A DNA stretch of 64,000 nt from Sedimenticola sp. (GTDB lineage Bacteria > Pseudomonadota > Gammaproteobacteria > Chromatiales > Chromatiaceae), in assembly GCA_026992075.1 (NCBI GenBank), contig JALXAM010000007.1, positions 1 to 64,000 of the forward strand. Direction: 5' to 3'. The notes beneath the pieces were generated by a model. The model was given only the letters and a program-made list of their open reading frames with translations. It did not search any database and was not told the DNA's origin. Shown piece by piece: positions 38,317-47,534 of this stretch (the first letter of the stretch is position 1; each line of letters opens with the position of its first letter). A program made the position numbers and the translations under genes.

Positions 38317-38923
38317 AAAGCAAGATGGTCTCGTAGTCGCCGGGCTCACCGGAACGCCAGTGGATGTCGCCCACCCTGGGCTGGTAGACACCGTGCCTGC
38401 GGTCCTCGAAATAGAGCCGGAGGGTTTCTCTCACGACAGCAAAGGCAAGGTCGTCCCAGGGAATATCGGCCTCATCGAACAGATCCACTTCGAGGGACTC
38501 CTCCCCCGGCGAGAAACCCCCATCCAGCAAACGGCCGCGAAAGAGCAGGTAGACCTGGTCGATGTGGGGCAGGTTGAAGGTGGTATAGAGCTGCAGAATC
38601 TCCACCCGGGCGTTGGCCTCCTCCAACGTTTCCCGCGCCGCCCCCTGCTGGCAGCTCTCGCCATTCTCCATGAAGCCGGCGGGCAGGGTCCACAGCCCGT
38701 AACGGGGCTCGATGGCGCGCCTGCAGAGCAGGATGCGACCATCCTCGCTCTCGGGAATGCAGCCGGTGACCAGCTTGGGATTGAGGTAGTGGATCTCCCC
38801 GCAACGGCTGCAGACATGGCGCCTTCGGCTGTCGCCCGGCGGCACCTGCAACACCAGGGGACCACCGCAGGCGGTGCAGAATTTCATCCGGTCTTCCGGG
38901 TCGGAAGCGGTGGAAGAGGCCAT
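38315..38923 (-). CDS. NUDIX hydrolase with N-terminal zinc ribbon
   Basis: CTACGGPLVLQVPPGDSRRRHVCSRCGEIHYLNPK; Nudix box GFMENGESCQQGAARETLEEANARV. Start may be 38887. Confidence 0.9.
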   Translation of the reverse strand: MASSTASDPEDRMKFCTACGGPLVLQVPPGDSRRRHVCSRCGEIHYLNPKLVTGCIPESEDGRILLCRRAIEPRYGLWTLPAGFMENGESCQQGAARETLEEANARVEILQLYTTFNLPHIDQVYLLFRGRLLDGGFSPGEESLEVDLFDEADIPWDDLAFAVVRETLRLYFEDRRHGVYQPRVGDIHWRSGEPGDYETILL

Positions 38924-38993
38924 GATCTGAAAAAACTTCTCTGCGGTTCCTGCGTGTAAACTAACACCCTCGTTCTTCACTGGAAACCGTCGC

Positions 38994-39968
38994 ATGAGTA
39001 CCACCGGCCTGCTGCTGGTCAACCTGGGCACCCCCGACTCGCCCGCCACGGCCGACGTGCGTCGTTACCTTGCCGAGTTCCTCTCGGACCCCCGCGTGGT
39101 GGAGGCGCCGCGCTGGCTCTGGTGGCCGCTGCTGCACGGCGTGATCCTCAACACCAGACCGCGCCGCTCCGCCGAGGCCTACCGCAGGATCTGGACCGAC
39201 CAAGGCTCCCCCCTGCTGCTGCACACCCGGCGCCAGGCCGAAGCACTGCAGGAGGCACTTGGGGAAGCGGTACGGGTGGTGCCGGCCATGCGCTACGGCA
39301 ATCCCTCCATCGCCAGCGGCCTGCAGCAGCTGCGGGATGCCGGCTGCGGTCGCATCCTGGTGCTGCCCCTCTATCCCCAGTACTCGGCCACCACCACCGC
39401 CTCCACCTTCGACGCCGTGGCGGAGGAGTTGAAGAAGTGGCGGCATCTTCCTGCCCTGCGCCTAGTGGACCAGTATCATGACCACCCCGGCTACATTGCC
39501 GCCCTGGCGGCCAGCGTGCGCGACTTCCAGGCCGAAAAAGGAAAACCCGACCTGCTGCTCTTCTCATTTCACGGCATCCCTCAACGCTACGCCGACCAGG
39601 GTGATCCCTACCCACAGCAATGCGAGCGCACCGCACGGCTGCTGGCCGATGCGCTGGAGCTGGCACCAGACCAGTGGCGGCTCAGCTACCAGTCGCGAAT
39701 GGGACGTGAGCCCTGGTTGCAACCCTATACCAGCGCCATCCTGGAGAAGCTTGCCGGCCAGGGGGTACGCCACGTGCAGGTGCTCTGCCCCGGCTTCGCC
39801 GCCGACTGCCTGGAGACCTTGGAGGAGATCGCCATGGAGAACCGCGAACTCTTCCTGGCCGCCGGGGGCGAACAATACCAGTACATTCCCTGTCTCAACG
39901 ACCGGCCGGAACACATCCAGACCCTGGCCGACATCGCCCGCAACAACCTGGGAGGCTGGAACCCGTGA
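38994..39968 (+). CDS. hemH: Ferrochelatase
   Basis: MSTTGLLLVNLGTPDSPATADVRRYLAEFLSDPRVVE..., LLFSFHGIPQRYADQGDPY. Confidence 0.97.
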   Translation: MSTTGLLLVNLGTPDSPATADVRRYLAEFLSDPRVVEAPRWLWWPLLHGVILNTRPRRSAEAYRRIWTDQGSPLLLHTRRQAEALQEALGEAVRVVPAMRYGNPSIASGLQQLRDAGCGRILVLPLYPQYSATTTASTFDAVAEELKKWRHLPALRLVDQYHDHPGYIAALAASVRDFQAEKGKPDLLLFSFHGIPQRYADQGDPYPQQCERTARLLADALELAPDQWRLSYQSRMGREPWLQPYTSAILEKLAGQGVRHVQVLCPGFAADCLETLEEIAMENRELFLAAGGEQYQYIPCLNDRPEHIQTLADIARNNLGGWNP

Positions 39969-40342
39969 GCAAGACGCCCCGCCCCACCGACATCATCCTG
40001 CACCGCAAGTCCCACGAACTGGAGATCGCCTTCGACGACGGCAGCCGCTTCACCTACCCCGCCGAGCTGCTGCGCGTCTACTCCCCCTCTGCCGAGGTGC
40101 GCGGCCATTTCGGCAAGGGGGCCAAACTGCAGCTGGACAAGCAGGACGTGAACATCGACGACATCCAGCCGGTGGGCCAGTATGCCATCAAGATCTTCTT
40201 CGACGACGGCCACGACTCCGGACTCTTCGACTGGGGTTACCTCTACGAGTTGGGCCGCAAGCAGGCACTCTACTGGACCGACTACCTGGACCGGCTGCAG
40301 CAGGCGGGGCACCAGCGCAAGGAACCCTCCTGGAAAAAGTAG
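39965..40342 (+). CDS. DUF971 family protein
   Basis: PTDIILHRKSHELEIAFDDGSRFTYPAELLRVYSPSAEVRGH..., VGQYAIKIFFDDGHDSGLFDWGYLYELG. Confidence 0.9.
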   Translation: MSKTPRPTDIILHRKSHELEIAFDDGSRFTYPAELLRVYSPSAEVRGHFGKGAKLQLDKQDVNIDDIQPVGQYAIKIFFDDGHDSGLFDWGYLYELGRKQALYWTDYLDRLQQAGHQRKEPSWKK

Positions 40343-40363
40343 GAGCGGCCTCCCGGCCGCGAA
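40339..40363. repeat. REP-like family A copy 2
   Basis: GTAGGAGCGGCCTCCCGGCCGCGAA; contains the TAG stop of the DUF971 gene. Confidence 0.75.
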
Positions 40364-40372
40364 CCCAGTGAA

Positions 40373-40411
40373 CCCCTCACCCCTGGTCCCTCTCCCTGGG
40401 GGAGAGGGGGA
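40373..40411. repeat. Family D repeat copy 1 (CCCTCTCCC...GGGAGAGGG type)
   Basis: CCCCTCACCCCTGGTCCCTCTCCCTGGGGGAGAGGGGG. Confidence 0.7.
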
Positions 40412-40451
40412 GGATGGGCGCAACCGGAGTTCCGCGAGGTCGGCTGCCAGG

Positions 40452-41177
40452 CTACAACTGGTAGGCCTTTCCCATCTGGCCCAGCTCCCGCTGCAGTTCC
40501 CGGAAAGCCCTTTCCACCTGCTCGCCGGGGCCACGAAAGCCCAGTTCGACGAAGTTCTCCTCTCCCCGGCGCGGCAGGCTGAACAGCTTCAGTTCCGGCC
40601 AGGCCGCATCCAACCGCTGCATGAGCGGCATCAGCTCGTTCTCGGAGACCCCGGGCACCCGCAGCGAACGCACCCTCTCCGGTTCGGCATCGGCATAGCG
40701 GTTCTCCAGCACCCAGCGCGCCATGGGGTGGGCCATATCGGGAAAGCCGGGCAGAAAGTGGTGCTCCCGGATGGAGAAGCCCGGCACCTGGTTCACCGGG
40801 TTGGGGATCAGCCCGGCCCCCTGCGGCAGGTCGGCCATACGCACCCGGTGGGGCCGCGCCGCTTTACCGAAGCGCCCTTCGATGAGCGCCTCGGCCTCCG
40901 GGTGGCGCACCAGCGACACCCCCGCCGCCCTGGCGGCGCACTGCCGGGTGTGGTCGTCCGGGGTGGCGCCGATGCCGCCGCAGGAGAAGACCGGGAGCCC
41001 CTCCTCCATGGTCTGGCGCAAGCGGGACGTGAGCAGGTCCGGATCGTCGGGCAGCACCTGCAGCCAGTGGAGGGAATGGCCATGTCCGGCCAACAGCTCC
41101 CGAAAGAAATCGAAATGGCGGTCGCGCCGCCGACCGCTCAGGATCTCGTCGCCGATGACGATGAGCCCGAATTTCAC
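40452..41177 (-). CDS. Molybdopterin-binding / CinA-N-like protein, GTG start
   Basis: (V)KFGLIVIGDEILSGRRRDRHFDFFRELLAGHGHSLHW..., FSCGGIGATPDDHTRQ. Confidence 0.88.
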   Translation of the reverse strand: MKFGLIVIGDEILSGRRRDRHFDFFRELLAGHGHSLHWLQVLPDDPDLLTSRLRQTMEEGLPVFSCGGIGATPDDHTRQCAARAAGVSLVRHPEAEALIEGRFGKAARPHRVRMADLPQGAGLIPNPVNQVPGFSIREHHFLPGFPDMAHPMARWVLENRYADAEPERVRSLRVPGVSENELMPLMQRLDAAWPELKLFSLPRRGEENFVELGFRGPGEQVERAFRELQRELGQMGKAYQL

Positions 41178-41590
41178 GATGCGCCTCCCCGCAGTTTCCG
41201 CACCGCCTCTTCGATCGCCTGGGACAGATAGTAGAAATACATGTCCAACACCGTGATTCCCACCATCTTCTCCGCCAGCTCCTTCCCTTCCGGGGAGAGG
41301 AACAGCACGGTGGGCGTCACCGAGATCCCGTAGCGGCGCGCGAACTCCTGTCCTTCCACCTTGCGGCCCTGGAAATCGACCAGCCATTCGCCCTCGTCCA
41401 TGAAGACCTCCCCCAGCAGGATCTCATCGGCGAAGTCCCCTCCCCGGATCATGGGCAGCAGCACCTCTTCCTTCAGCCGGTGGCAGTAGGCGCACCCTTT
41501 CTGGGAGACCACGAGCACGATGACCCGCTTCTCCCGGCGGGCCCGTTCCCCCACCGCTTTCAAATCGTGAAACTGCTGTAAGACCACCAT
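41174..41590 (-). CDS. Thioredoxin-fold protein (CxxC)
   Basis: VIVLVVSQKGCAYCHRLKEEVLLPM..., YGISVTPTVLFLSPEGKELAEKMVG. Confidence 0.85.
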   Translation of the reverse strand: MVVLQQFHDLKAVGERARREKRVIVLVVSQKGCAYCHRLKEEVLLPMIRGGDFADEILLGEVFMDEGEWLVDFQGRKVEGQEFARRYGISVTPTVLFLSPEGKELAEKMVGITVLDMYFYYLSQAIEEAVRKLRGGAS

Positions 41591-41718
41591 CTGCCCAAAC
41601 CGAAAAACCCCGATAGTCCGAAGTTGGTCATTCTAGCAAGCAGAGAACTTTCCGGTCCGAAAGGCTTGCCCAAATTCAGCGACACACCGGAAAGATATGG
41701 CACAATACGCGCCCTTCC

Positions 41719-44700
41719 ATGACCGCCCACCAAGAAAACCTGGCCTCTGTACTGGCTCCGCCCCTGCCGGAGAAGGGGGGCGAGCGCCTGCTGTGGGGCC
41801 GGGCCCTTGGCGCGGCGGGCGGACTGGCCATCGCCTCGGCGGCGCGCAACTGGCCCGGGCTGGTGGTGGCGGTGGCGCGCGACCTGCAGCAGGCGCGCAA
41901 GCTGGAACAGGAACTGGCCTTCTTCCTGGAAGGAACCGACCTCCCCCTGCTCCACTTCCCCGACTGGGAGACCCTCCCCTACGACGTCTTCTCGCCCCTG
42001 CCCGAGCTGGTGTCGGAGCGGCTGCTCACCCTCCATCGCCTGCGCCAGGCGCGCCGGGGCGTGCTGGTGGTGCCGGCCGCCACCCTGCAGCAGCGCATTC
42101 TGCCGCCGGCCTTCCTCGATGCCCATGTACTGGTGCTGGAGACAGGTCAGCGGCTCGATGCCGCCGCCTTCCGCCGCCGCCTGGAGCAGGCCGGTTACCA
42201 GTGCGTCTCCCAGGTGATGGGCCACGGCGAATTCGCCGTACGTGGCTCCCTCATCGACCTCTTTCCCATGGGGAGCGCGGTGCCCTACCGCATCGACCTC
42301 TTCGACGACGAGATCGACAGCCTGCGCATCTTCGATCCCGAGACCCAGCGCACCACCGGCAAAGTGGAGCGGGTGCAACTGCTGCCGGCGCGCGAGTTTC
42401 CCACCGACGAGGCGGCCATCCAGCGCTTTCGCGGCAACTGGCGCAACCGTTTCGAGGGCGATCCCCAACGCAGCCTGGTCTACCGCGAGGTGAGCGAAGG
42501 GCGCCTGCCCGGCGGCATCGAGTACTACCTGCCCCTCTTCTTCGAGCAGACCGCCACCCTCTTCGACTATCTCGATGAAAAGAGCCTGCTGGTGGAGGCG
42601 GAAGGAGTGCGCGAGGAGGCGGCCCACTTCTTCGAGCAGGTGAGCGAACGCTACGAAGAGCGGCGCCACGACCTGGAGCGCCCCCTGCTGCCGCCGCGCG
42701 AGCTCTACCTCGACGCCGAGGATCTGGCCGCCCGCATCAAGCCCTTTGCCGGCGTCACCCTCCGTTCCGGCAGCGTGGAGGAGCGGCCCAGGGGGTACCG
42801 CGCCGCCGTGGAGCTGGCCACCCGCGCCCTGCCACCCCTGGCGATCCAGGCGCGCGCCAGTCGGCCGGCGGGACAACTGGAGGACTTTCTTGCCAGCTTC
42901 GAGGGCCGCACCCTGTTCCTGGCCGAGAGCGCAGGCCGGCGCGAGCACCTGCTGGAGACCCTGGCCGGCTTCGGCCTGAGGCCCAAGGTGGTGGCGGGGT
43001 GGCGGGAATTCCTCCAAGGGGAGGCGCCACTGGCCATCACCACCGCCCCCCTGGAGCAGGGGCTGTGGCTCCCCTCCCCCGCCGTGGCGCTGGTGCCCGA
43101 AGCCCTGCTGCTGGGCGAGCGGGTGCGCCAGCCGAGCCGCAAGCGCAGGGGCGCCGATGCCGAGCTGGTGGTGCGCAACCTGGCCGAGCTGCAGGAGGGG
43201 GCGCCCGTGGTCCACGAGGAGCACGGCATCGGCCGCTACCTGGGACTGCAGCATCTTGACGTGGGCGGCATGGAACAGGAGTTTCTCACCATCGAGTACG
43301 CCGGCGGCGACAAGCTCTATGTGCCGGTGGCCTCCCTCCACCTCATCAGCCGCTACACCGGAGGCGCCGACGAGACGGCGCCCCTCCACCGCCTGGGAAG
43401 CGACCAGTGGGAGAAGGCGAAGAAACGGGCGGCGAAGAAGGTGCGCGACACCGCCGCCGAACTGCTGGAGATCCACGCCCGCCGCGCCGCCCGCCAGGGC
43501 TTCGCCTTCCCGCCGCCCGGCGACGACTACCGCCAGTTCGCCGCCCAGTTCGAGTTCGAGGAGACGCCAGACCAACAGGCGGCCATCGACGCCGTCATCG
43601 AGGACATGACCTCGCCCCGCCCCATGGACCGGGTGGTGTGCGGCGACGTGGGCTTCGGCAAGACCGAGGTGGCCCTGCGCGCCGCCTTCCTGGCCACTGC
43701 CGGCGGCAAGCAGGTGGCGGTGCTGGTGCCCACCACCCTGCTGGCCCAGCAGCACTACGACAACTTCGCCGACCGCTTTGCCGACTGGCCGGTGAAGGTG
43801 GCCCTGCTCTCCCGCTTCAGCAACAGCAAGGCCACCGCCGAGACCCTCAAGGGGCTGGCCGGGGGTACCGTGGACATCGTGGTGGGCACCCACAAGCTGC
43901 TGGGCGACCAGGTGAAGTTCAAGGATCTGGGGCTGGTGATCGTGGACGAGGAGCACCGCTTCGGCGTGCGCCACAAAGAGAAGCTCAAGGCCCTGCGCGC
44001 CGAGGTGGACCTGCTCACCCTCACCGCCACCCCCATTCCCCGCACCCTCAACATGGCCATGAGCGGCATGCGCGACCTCTCCATCATCGCCACGCCACCG
44101 GCGCGCCGCCACCCCATCAAGACCTTCGTCCACCAGTGGAGCGACACCCTGGTGCGGGAGGCGATCCAGCGCGAGCTGGGGCGCGGAGGGCAGGTCTACG
44201 TGCTCCACAACGAGGTGAGCACCATCGAGAAGATGGCCGCCACCATCCGCGCCCTGGTACCGGGCGCGCGGGTGGAGTTCGCCCACGGGCAGATGCGCGA
44301 GCGCGAGCTGGAGCGCATCATGCGCGACTTCTACCACCAGCGCTTCAACATCCTGGTCTGCACCACCATCATCGAAAGCGGCATCGACGTGCCCAGCGCC
44401 AACACCATCGTCATCAACCGCGCCGACAAACTGGGGCTGGCCCAGCTCCACCAGCTCCGCGGCCGGGTGGGACGCAGCCACCACCGCGCCTACGCCTATC
44501 TCATCACCCCGCCGCCACGGGCCATGACCAGGGATGCCCTCAAGCGGCTGGAGGCCCTGGAGGCGCTGGAAGACCTGGGCGCCGGCTTCACCCTGGCCAC
44601 CCATGATCTGGAGATCCGCGGCGCCGGCGAGCTGCTGGGCGAGGAGCAGAGCGGCCAGATCCACGAGGTGGGCTTCACCCTCTACACCCAGATGCTGGAG

Positions 44701-45192
44701 CGGGCGGTGCGCGCCATCAAGGAGGGCCGGCAGCCCGAGCTGGACCGGCCCCTGGACCACGGCACCGAGATCGACCTGCACCTGCCGGCGCTGCTGCCCG
44801 AGGACTACCTCCCCGACGTCCACGTGCGCCTGATCCAGTACAAGCGCATCGCCTCCGCCGAAAGGCGCGAGGTCCTGCGCGAGCTGAAGGTGGAGATGAT
44901 CGACCGTTTCGGCCTGCTGCCGGAGGCGGCGAAGAACCTGTTCGAGATCACCGAACTCAAACTGGAGGTGGCGCCCCTGGGCATCCGCAAGATCGAAGCC
45001 GGCCCCGAAGGCGGGCGCATCCACTTTGAGGAGCAGCCCGCCATCGACCCGGCGCGCCTGATCCAGCTCATCCAGGAGCGGCCCCAGGAGTACCGCCTCG
45101 ACGGCAGCGAGCGGCTGCGCTTCTTCGCCGACCTGTCGGATACCGCCACGCGGGTGCAACGGGTGCGGGAGATCGTGGGACGGTTGGCATAG
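41719..45192 (+). CDS. mfd: Transcription-repair coupling factor
   Basis: 1157 aa. DRVVCGDVGFGKTEVALRAAF, VPTTLLAQQHYDNF, IVDEEHRFGVRHKEKLK, TATPIPRTLNMAMSGMRDLSII, LHQLRGRVGRSHHRAYAYL. Confidence 0.98.
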   Translation: MTAHQENLASVLAPPLPEKGGERLLWGRALGAAGGLAIASAARNWPGLVVAVARDLQQARKLEQELAFFLEGTDLPLLHFPDWETLPYDVFSPLPELVSERLLTLHRLRQARRGVLVVPAATLQQRILPPAFLDAHVLVLETGQRLDAAAFRRRLEQAGYQCVSQVMGHGEFAVRGSLIDLFPMGSAVPYRIDLFDDEIDSLRIFDPETQRTTGKVERVQLLPAREFPTDEAAIQRFRGNWRNRFEGDPQRSLVYREVSEGRLPGGIEYYLPLFFEQTATLFDYLDEKSLLVEAEGVREEAAHFFEQVSERYEERRHDLERPLLPPRELYLDAEDLAARIKPFAGVTLRSGSVEERPRGYRAAVELATRALPPLAIQARASRPAGQLEDFLASFEGRTLFLAESAGRREHLLETLAGFGLRPKVVAGWREFLQGEAPLAITTAPLEQGLWLPSPAVALVPEALLLGERVRQPSRKRRGADAELVVRNLAELQEGAPVVHEEHGIGRYLGLQHLDVGGMEQEFLTIEYAGGDKLYVPVASLHLISRYTGGADETAPLHRLGSDQWEKAKKRAAKKVRDTAAELLEIHARRAARQGFAFPPPGDDYRQFAAQFEFEETPDQQAAIDAVIEDMTSPRPMDRVVCGDVGFGKTEVALRAAFLATAGGKQVAVLVPTTLLAQQHYDNFADRFADWPVKVALLSRFSNSKATAETLKGLAGGTVDIVVGTHKLLGDQVKFKDLGLVIVDEEHRFGVRHKEKLKALRAEVDLLTLTATPIPRTLNMAMSGMRDLSIIATPPARRHPIKTFVHQWSDTLVREAIQRELGRGGQVYVLHNEVSTIEKMAATIRALVPGARVEFAHGQMRERELERIMRDFYHQRFNILVCTTIIESGIDVPSANTIVINRADKLGLAQLHQLRGRVGRSHHRAYAYLITPPPRAMTRDALKRLEALEALEDLGAGFTLATHDLEIRGAGELLGEEQSGQIHEVGFTLYTQMLERAVRAIKEGRQPELDRPLDHGTEIDLHLPALLPEDYLPDVHVRLIQYKRIASAERREVLRELKVEMIDRFGLLPEAAKNLFEITELKLEVAPLGIRKIEAGPEGGRIHFEEQPAIDPARLIQLIQERPQEYRLDGSERLRFFADLSDTATRVQRVREIVGRLA

Positions 45193-45267
45193 GAGGCGCG
45201 TCCTCGCGCCGAACAGGGGAATCCGGCAAGAGCAAAAGAGAGAGTTCGGCCGGGGACGGCGCTCCTA
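45190..45267. repeat. REP-like family A copy 3 (inverted pair)
   Basis: TAGGAGGCGCGTCCTCGCGCCGAA ... TTCGGCCGGGGACGGCGCTCCTA; the first TAG is the mfd stop. Confidence 0.8.
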
Positions 45268-45278
45268 ACAAAAGACGA

Positions 45279-45360
45279 GTAGGTTGGGCAAAAGCGCGCA
45301 GCGCCGTGCCCAACTCTCTTCCGCTGTTTCGTTGGGCACGCTTCGCTTTGCCCAACCTAC
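45279..45360. repeat. Family B long palindromic repeat copy 1
   Basis: GTAGGTTGGGCAAAAGCGCGCAGCGCCGTGCCCAAC...GTTGGGCACGCTTCGCTTTGCCCAACCTAC. Confidence 0.85.
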
Positions 45361-45410
45361 AGGGATGGTCTGCCTCCGGGGCGACAGGGGTAGCCGGGGG
45401 CGAGTAAAGG

Positions 45411-46769
45411 CTATTCCGAAAACCGCGCCAGGAACTCCGACAGCTCCTTCGTCTTCTCCTCCATCAGCGTCTGATCGCCCCGGCTCTCCAGATTGAGGCG
45501 GATCACCGGCTCGGTATTGGAGGCGCGCAGGTTGAAGCGCCAGTTGTCGTACTCGATGGAGATGCCGTCGGTACGGTCCACGCTCCTGGCGCCGGGCAGG
45601 TACTTCTCCTCCACCGCCTTCATCGCCTCGGCGGCATCCTTCACCCGGAAATTGATCTCGCCGCTGGAGGGGAACTTGGCGATGCGCTCGTCCAGCATGC
45701 TGCTCAGGCTGCGGCCGGAGATGCTCATCAGCTCGGTGACCAGCAGCCAGGGGATCTGGCCGCTGTCGCAGTAGGCGAAATCGCGGAAATAGTGGTGAGC
45801 GCTCATCTCGCCGCCGTAGATGGCGTCCTCCTGGCGCATGCGCTCCTTGATGAAGGCGTGGCCCGACTTGCTCTGGATGGGAATCCCTCCCAGGGAGGTG
45901 ACGATGTCGATGGTGTTCCACACCAGCCGCGGGTCGTGGATGATCTTGCTGCCGGGATGCTTGCGCAGGAACACCTCGGCCAGCAGGCCGACGATGTAGT
46001 AGCCCTCGATGAAACGGCCGGTCTCGTCGAAAAGGAAGCAGCGGTCGTAGTCGCCGTCCCAGGCCACCCCCAGGTCGGCGCCGTGCTTCAACACCGCGTC
46101 GATGGTGGCCTGCCGATTCTCCGGCAGGATGGGATTGGGAATGCCGTTGGGGAAGGTGCCGTCGGGCTCGTGGTTGATCTTCACGAACTCGAAGGGCAGG
46201 TGAGGCTCCAGCAGGTCGACGATCTCCCCGGCGCCGCCGTTGCCGGCATTGACCACGATCTTCAGCGGCTTGAGCTTGTCCCGTTCCACGTAGCCCAGCA
46301 GCGCCTGGATGTAGTCCTCCTTCCAGTCGAGCTGTTCGACCTTTCCTTTCTCCCGTACCTCGGGAAACTCGTTCTTCTCCGCCAGCGCCCGGATCTCCTG
46401 CAGGCCGGTATCGGCACTGATGGGACGGGACTGCTCGCGCACGAACTTGAGCCCGTTGTAGTCCATGGGATTGTGGCTGGCGGTGACCATGATGCCGCCG
46501 TCGCAACCGTAGTGATCGGTGGCGAAGTAGACGCACTCGGTGCCGCACAATCCCAGCAGCTTCACATCCACCCCGCTGTCGGTGAGCCCCTCCACCAGCG
46601 CCGCGCGCAGCTTGGGACTGGAGAGGCGGATGTCCTCGCCCACCACCACCGTCCTGGGCTGCAGGAAGGCTGCGTAGGCCCGCCCGATGCGGTAGACCAC
46701 CTCTTCGTTGAGCTGGTCGGGGATGCGCCCACGCACGTCGTAGGCCTTGAAGCAGGTGATCTTGTCCAT
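45411..46769 (-). CDS. Phosphomannomutase/phosphoglucomutase
   Basis: [35 protein letters not shown]..., [36 protein letters not shown]. Confidence 0.95.
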   Translation of the reverse strand: MDKITCFKAYDVRGRIPDQLNEEVVYRIGRAYAAFLQPRTVVVGEDIRLSSPKLRAALVEGLTDSGVDVKLLGLCGTECVYFATDHYGCDGGIMVTASHNPMDYNGLKFVREQSRPISADTGLQEIRALAEKNEFPEVREKGKVEQLDWKEDYIQALLGYVERDKLKPLKIVVNAGNGGAGEIVDLLEPHLPFEFVKINHEPDGTFPNGIPNPILPENRQATIDAVLKHGADLGVAWDGDYDRCFLFDETGRFIEGYYIVGLLAEVFLRKHPGSKIIHDPRLVWNTIDIVTSLGGIPIQSKSGHAFIKERMRQEDAIYGGEMSAHHYFRDFAYCDSGQIPWLLVTELMSISGRSLSSMLDERIAKFPSSGEINFRVKDAAEAMKAVEEKYLPGARSVDRTDGISIEYDNWRFNLRASNTEPVIRLNLESRGDQTLMEEKTKELSEFLARFSE

Positions 46770-46876
46770 GGCTGTCGGTCCTCGGTGAGGTGCTGTGGAT
46801 TCAATCTGAAAATTGTACCACCGGGCCAGCGTCAAATTCGTCGACCCGGCACATGGGACCACCTTGTTCCCAGTTC

Positions 46877-46932
46877 GTAGGTCGGACTTCAGTCCGACAC
46901 TGCAGCCGTTGTCGGGCTGAAGCCCGACCTAC
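46877..46932. repeat. Family C palindrome pair
   Basis: GTAGGTCGGACTTCAGTCCGAC-12 nt-GTCGGGCTGAAGCCCGACCTAC. Confidence 0.8.
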
Positions 46933-46979
46933 AGGAAAACAAAAAGCGGGGAAAGGCGCCTGGTGGCGCGGCTCCAGGC

Positions 46980-47010
46980 AAAAAAACGGCCTGCATCTCT
47001 GCAGGCCGTC
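46980..47010 (-). terminator. Rho-independent terminator after tRNA-Ala/tRNA-Glu
   Basis: Minus strand ACGGCCTGCA-GAGA-TGCAGGCCGT followed by TTTTTTT. Confidence 0.85.
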
Positions 47011-47016
47011 ATCGGA

Positions 47017-47092
47017 TGGCGTCCCCTAGGGGAGTCGAACCCCTGTTACCGCCGTGAAAGGGCGGTGTCCTAGGCCTCTAGACGAAGGGGAC
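47017..47092 (-). tRNA. tRNA-Glu (anticodon TTC)
   Basis: GTCCCCTTCGTCTAGAGGCCTAGGACACCGCCCTTTCACGGCGGTAACAGGGGTTCGACTCCCCTAGGGGACGCCA. Confidence 0.97.
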
Positions 47093-47141
47093 GAATTGGG
47101 TTGCGGATTGTAACCGATCTCCGATCGTCCATCCACCGATC

Positions 47142-47217
47142 TGGTGGAGCCAGGCGGGATCGAACCGCCGACCTCGACACTGCCAGTGTCGCGCTCTCCC
47201 AGCTGAGCTATGGCCCC
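47142..47217 (-). tRNA. tRNA-Ala (anticodon GGC)
   Basis: GGGGCCATAGCTCAGCTGGGAGAGCGCGACACTGGCAGTGTCGAGGTCGGCGGTTCGATCCCGCCTGGCTCCACCA. Confidence 0.97.
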
Positions 47218-47393
47218 GTTTTTCTCGCCGCGGCGCCGGGCCATCAGGACCCGCTGCCTCGCAAGAGGCGCGTATCATAATCCAGGCTCCGGTGGCTGTC
47301 CATACCCGGAAATGAAAAATTTTCCAGGGCCGCTTGGCCCGTGGGCCGGGCTTCAGCCCGACAAATCTTCCAACCCGCCTGTAAGCCGACGGG

Positions 47394-47481
47394 CCGGTTC
47401 TTGTGGCGGGACCTCCGAGGCAGGGATGCCGAGGCGGAGCCTACAGGGAAGTATTCACGGCGTTCCCGCCACAAGAACCGG
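47394..47481. repeat. Core-plus-arms palindromic repeat, copy R2
   Basis: Arms CCGGTTCTTGTGGCGGGA / TCCCGCCACAAGAACCGG (18 bp, perfect). Core CCTCCGAGGCAGGGATGCCGAGGCGGAGCCTACAGGGAAGTATTCACGGCGT. Confidence 0.88.
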
Positions 47482-47534
47482 GGCGGCGGCGCGCCGAAAG
47501 TGTTGTTGTTGTCGGGCTGAAGCCCGACCTGCCA

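Noticed and set aside
37937-38959. 340-aa plus-strand ORF through repeat R1 and antisense to the NUDIX gene
   Set aside because: Overlaps phhB out of frame and crosses the palindrome; not protein-like.
41560-45159. 1199-aa minus-strand ORF antisense to mfd
   Set aside because: Composition is His/Gly/Gln/Val-rich without recognisable domains. mfd on the plus strand is unambiguous. Long antisense ORFs are expected from high-GC codon bias.
38214-47481. R1/R2 as a CRISPR array
   Set aside because: Only two copies 9 kb apart, no spacers of regular length, and no cas genes in the window.
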